A stretch of 64,000 nucleotides of DNA, taken from NCBI RefSeq assembly GCF_037975245.1, contig NC_092565.1, forward strand, positions 2,739,499 to 2,803,498, written 5' to 3'. The number at the start of each line of letters is the position of its first letter. The first letter of the stretch is position 1. The DNA comes from Apostichopus japonicus (taxonomy: Eukaryota > Echinodermata > Holothuroidea > Aspidochirotida > Stichopodidae). The notes beneath the pieces were generated by a model. The model did no database searches, was not told where the DNA came from, and worked only from the letters and a program-made list of their open reading frames with translations. Positions 61,163 through 64,000 of this stretch are shown in pieces. The position numbers and the translations under genes are program-made.

Positions 61163-61234
61163 AATCTCCTCAGAGAACCTAGATCCCTAAAAGCCTTTCT
61201 AGGCAAAGACTTCAGCTCGTTCTGGCTGAGGGCT
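61163..61234 (-). CDS. slit: Slit exon: D1 LRR4, copy a
   Basis: A 72-bp exon encoding one 24-residue leucine-rich repeat that reads LSQNELKSLPRKAFRDLG and continues to a final RRL. It is bounded by a tttcag acceptor and a gtaagt donor, enters with two bases of a codon carried over and leaves the same way. It corresponds to the fourth LRR of human SLIT2 D1, which shares the IPRKAFRG-type core. The next exon, 60339-60410, encodes a near-copy of the same repeat in the same phase, so the two may be alternatives. This is the most 5' exon I can recognise in the window. Confidence 0.9.
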
Positions 61235-64000
61235 CTGAAACAGAAAAGAGATACAAACCCACCCCTATCAACCGTCAGCAAGTTCTGTATTCCAGGCTAT
61301 CATGTAAGTTGCCATGCCAAATGACATATTATATCAAGGTAACTTGGAATTAAATTTTAGAGAAATGAGTCACATATGCCCAAGATTTGAGTCCTCTGAT
61401 TTCATGATAATTCTTGACTGCATAATGAAACATAAATCCATTGTCCAAAGTTCATGCATTGTTTTGAAACGAGGCGAATGATAAATCTGGGGCAATCAAA
61501 GAAGGTTCCTTTATCTGTACCTTGCTGCAATTATTAAATTGATAGAGTTCCATTTTTTTCTTTTAGAGAAGTACCGTATAGAGCATATATATGTGTATGT
61601 CCAAGAAGACAACACATTAAATTTGCTGGAGTGGAGAGATGAACTGACAGTTTGGTGAATTCCAGTTTCAATGAAGACTTCTAGTTAAATTGTTAAATTG
61701 ATTGTCTTAATTCATCAAGACTATGCATGAATTAGTGTCTATTTTTAAGAGCAGGGCAAGGGCAGGGGACTCAAAATATGTTCTTCCTGAAGCATCTCTT
61801 GCAGGTTGCCATGCTTTTCAAGACAATTTGAAGATAGTACTATTTTAATGAAAACTACAACACAATTGCTAAGAGTATGTGCTTAACCGACTTGTTATGG
61901 TCTATATGACAATATATCTAAGCATTTTATCAGATCTGATAATAGCACAAGCAAAAATATCAACATGAATTATGCAGAATATGAAAGGGAACTTCTAAAC
62001 ATTTGCATTATCTGTTACAAACAAGAGATCCAGACTCAATTTCTGTCATGCTGTAATTCCAGAAAATAAATAGAAATGATAGTTAACTTTCCAAACCACA
62101 GTAAGTTACTATGTTAACTAGACAAAGACGAGGAGAGAAGAGCATTTATTGTCTCGTTTCATCATCACACTCGCATCCAAGGTATCAATAAGTGAACGAC
62201 TTGTCAGTAGTCACACATTGAAAAGACAGAGAATACAAACTCATGATTCCATATATATAGCCAAACAGAGATTAAAACATTAAGTACAGCATATCTATGA
62301 AGGAATTAAATCTTCATGAAGATGCAAACCTGAAGGAGCAATGAAACATAGTTTCACATGAAATCAAAAGAGTCTACATGTCTTACTGTCCCACTTCAAT
62401 CAATATGTCCAATTGGTCTACTTGACCGTCTTAATTTATATGTCCAACATTTTTCATTGTCCATGCATTTACATCAATAGGTCCTAAAGGTTATCAGGTT
62501 GATTCACGTGGAATGGTCCTATATAGATAGGACTTACAATCCACTGATACCAATAGCACTCCTACATGTCCAAACATCTACTGATATTCCAATAACTCTT
62601 ACTGTACACTCACATCAAAAGTTACTATCCAAATGTCTTACTGTCCATTCACATTAATAACAGGTCTTACTGTCCACTCACATAAATAATGTCTGACTGT
62701 TCACTGACATTAATAATATGTCTTACTGTCCACTCACATTAATAATATGTCTTAACATCCACTCACATTAATTATAGGTCTTACTGTCCACTCACATTAA
62801 TAATGTCTTACTGTCCACTCACATTAATAATAGGTCTTACTGTCCACTCACAATAATAACTGGTGTTACTGTACACTCACATTGATAACAGGTCTTACTG
62901 TCCACTCACATTGATAACAGGTCTTACTGTCCACTCACATTGATAATGTCTTACTGTCCACTCACATTAATAATGGGTGTTACTGTCCACTCACAATAAT
63001 AAGAGGTGTTACTGTCCACTCACATTGATAACAGGTCTTACTGTCCACTCACATTGATAACAGGTCTTACTGTCCACAGACATTAATAATAGGTCTTACC
63101 GTCCACTCACAACTGATATGTCCTGAACTCTATAAATCAACTCACATCAATACTTCTAACAGGTACAACATTGTTACACACACTTCCCTCTCTTATGCTT
63201 AAATGGTCAAACAAACAAACACAAAATTGGTCCTAAACTTCTGTCTATTTCTTGAAATAAACATTGATAGATATTCATCTGGGTTGGAACATTCATGTTT
63301 TTTTCTACGATCTTTCAACTTTTGTTTTGTTGGTGGGATACTTTTCTGGATCTAATGTTATGCACAGAAGAAATGCAAGATGTTCAAATCTCAGACAAGC
63401 AGTCAGTTATTTGTTCCTATAATTCACAAACCTCATATAAATTGAAGCTTGTAATGGGCCAAGTTGAAAACTCATGTTAGTGGAGGACATGCCTTCAACC
63501 ACACATCAAGCAAGACTTGTATTGTTTTTACCAGATTTGAAGCAATCTTATTTCTCTCTCCAATTCCAATCAGAATTCATCTGTCACTTTTTAATATACA
63601 CTCTCAATACCAAAGTTTTCATAGCAAAAGGCAACAGTGAAAAACTATGTCCGAGGGTACGCCAGAAAAGGTATCAAACATGAATGTTCAATATGAGTAG
63701 GAATAAAAATAATTTAATTAAAATAATTTTCTAAGTAATGGCATAGTTCTATAGTCCATTAGCAAAACCAGGATAGCTAATTGCAAATGCCTTCTATAAC
63801 AGAACTGTCTCACAATATGAAACTTAGTCTTCCTTTTCTTCAGTAGGTAATATTAACTTTGCAATGCTAGGGCAGAATATATTGTCCTTCAATGTCACTT
63901 ACTTTATGGCATTCAGTAATTATGTGAAGGTTTCAGTCATCTACATTGAAAGTTCACCATTTCGCAATATTTTGATCCATAGCGACCACTTTTTTCACTG
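61235..64000. other. Intron upstream of D1 LRR4a (continues past the window)
   Basis: No LRR-like exon was recognised here, so the earlier D1 exons must lie beyond 64000. It contains the 29-bp array at 62620-63115. Confidence 0.6.
62620..63115. repeat. About 29-bp minisatellite, roughly 17 units
   Basis: The unit is gtcttactgtccactcacat followed by taataatag, with spacing of 27-31 bp and frequent small indels. More decayed units reach back to about 62380. Confidence 0.9.

Larger units (their letters stand above)
11788..61234 (-). other. slit: Slit-family gene, 3' part (30 exons, 5' end outside window)
   Basis: This is the gene span from the first recognisable exon in the window to the stop codon. 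The spliced reading frame is continuous through 30 exons, about 1,320 codons if every exon is used. The domain order is the Slit signature: D1 LRRs and LRRCT; D2, D3 and D4, each LRRNT-LRRs-LRRCT; six EGF modules; laminin G; one EGF module; cystine knot. No other known family has this order. Slit proteins are secreted ligands of Robo receptors that control axon guidance and cell migration. Signal peptide, D1 LRRNT, the first LRRs and promoter must lie above 64000. Seven EGF modules in total is fewer than the nine of vertebrate Slits. Confidence 0.97.

Noticed and set aside
61235-64000. A further LRR exon upstream of D1 LRR4a
   Set aside because: I looked on the minus strand for an LxxNxL-type segment with acceptor and donor. 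The donor-like site near 63901 is preceded by in-frame stops and no LRR pattern.

Overview
The window is animal genomic DNA: AT-rich, with short exons separated by large introns, canonical GT/AG splice sites and many transposon remnants. One protein-coding gene explains nearly all of the real coding sequence. It is a Slit-family axon-guidance ligand on the minus strand, read from the right edge down to a stop codon at 11788-11790. I could place 30 exons by matching open reading frame, splice sites and codon phase. They run from the fourth leucine-rich repeat (LRR) of domain D1, through LRR domains D2, D3 and D4, six EGF modules, a laminin-G domain and one more EGF module, to the C-terminal cystine knot. 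The 5' exons (signal peptide, first LRRNT cap, first LRRs) and the promoter lie beyond 64000. The one-LRR-per-exon layout (mostly 72 bp) with four 164-bp LRRCT exons, and the repeat content, suggest an invertebrate deuterostome, most likely an echinoderm. The species cannot be fixed from sequence alone.

Layout: 1-8740 is intergenic and dense in mobile elements. It holds a tRNA-like SINE head, a hAT-type MITE with a perfect 8-bp target duplication (709-1418), a broken non-LTR retrotransposon (ORF2 pieces 1818-3000 and an ORF1-like piece 3985-4318) split by another MITE (3323-3891), a foldback element with an 8-bp target duplication (5050-5862), and a second foldback element (6924-8097) sitting inside the C-terminal end of another retrotransposon (6660-8745). 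From about 9650 to 11787 is the probable Slit 3' UTR. From 11788 to 61234 is the Slit gene body, and 61235-64000 is further intron.

The exons encode one secreted extracellular protein. In characterised Slits, D2 binds Robo receptors, D4 contributes to dimerisation and heparan sulfate binding, and the EGF/LamG/cystine-knot half is separated by proteolysis between EGF5 and EGF6. All four LRR domains are intact here. The linker that carries the vertebrate cleavage arginine is different.

The points most worth a second look are: two adjacent 72-bp D1 LRR exons that look like a tandem duplication able to be spliced mutually exclusively; a minisatellite that repeats the splice-acceptor sequence of a D4 exon; a 38-unit, exactly 34-bp minisatellite with higher-order structure inside an intron; and the nested foldback elements.
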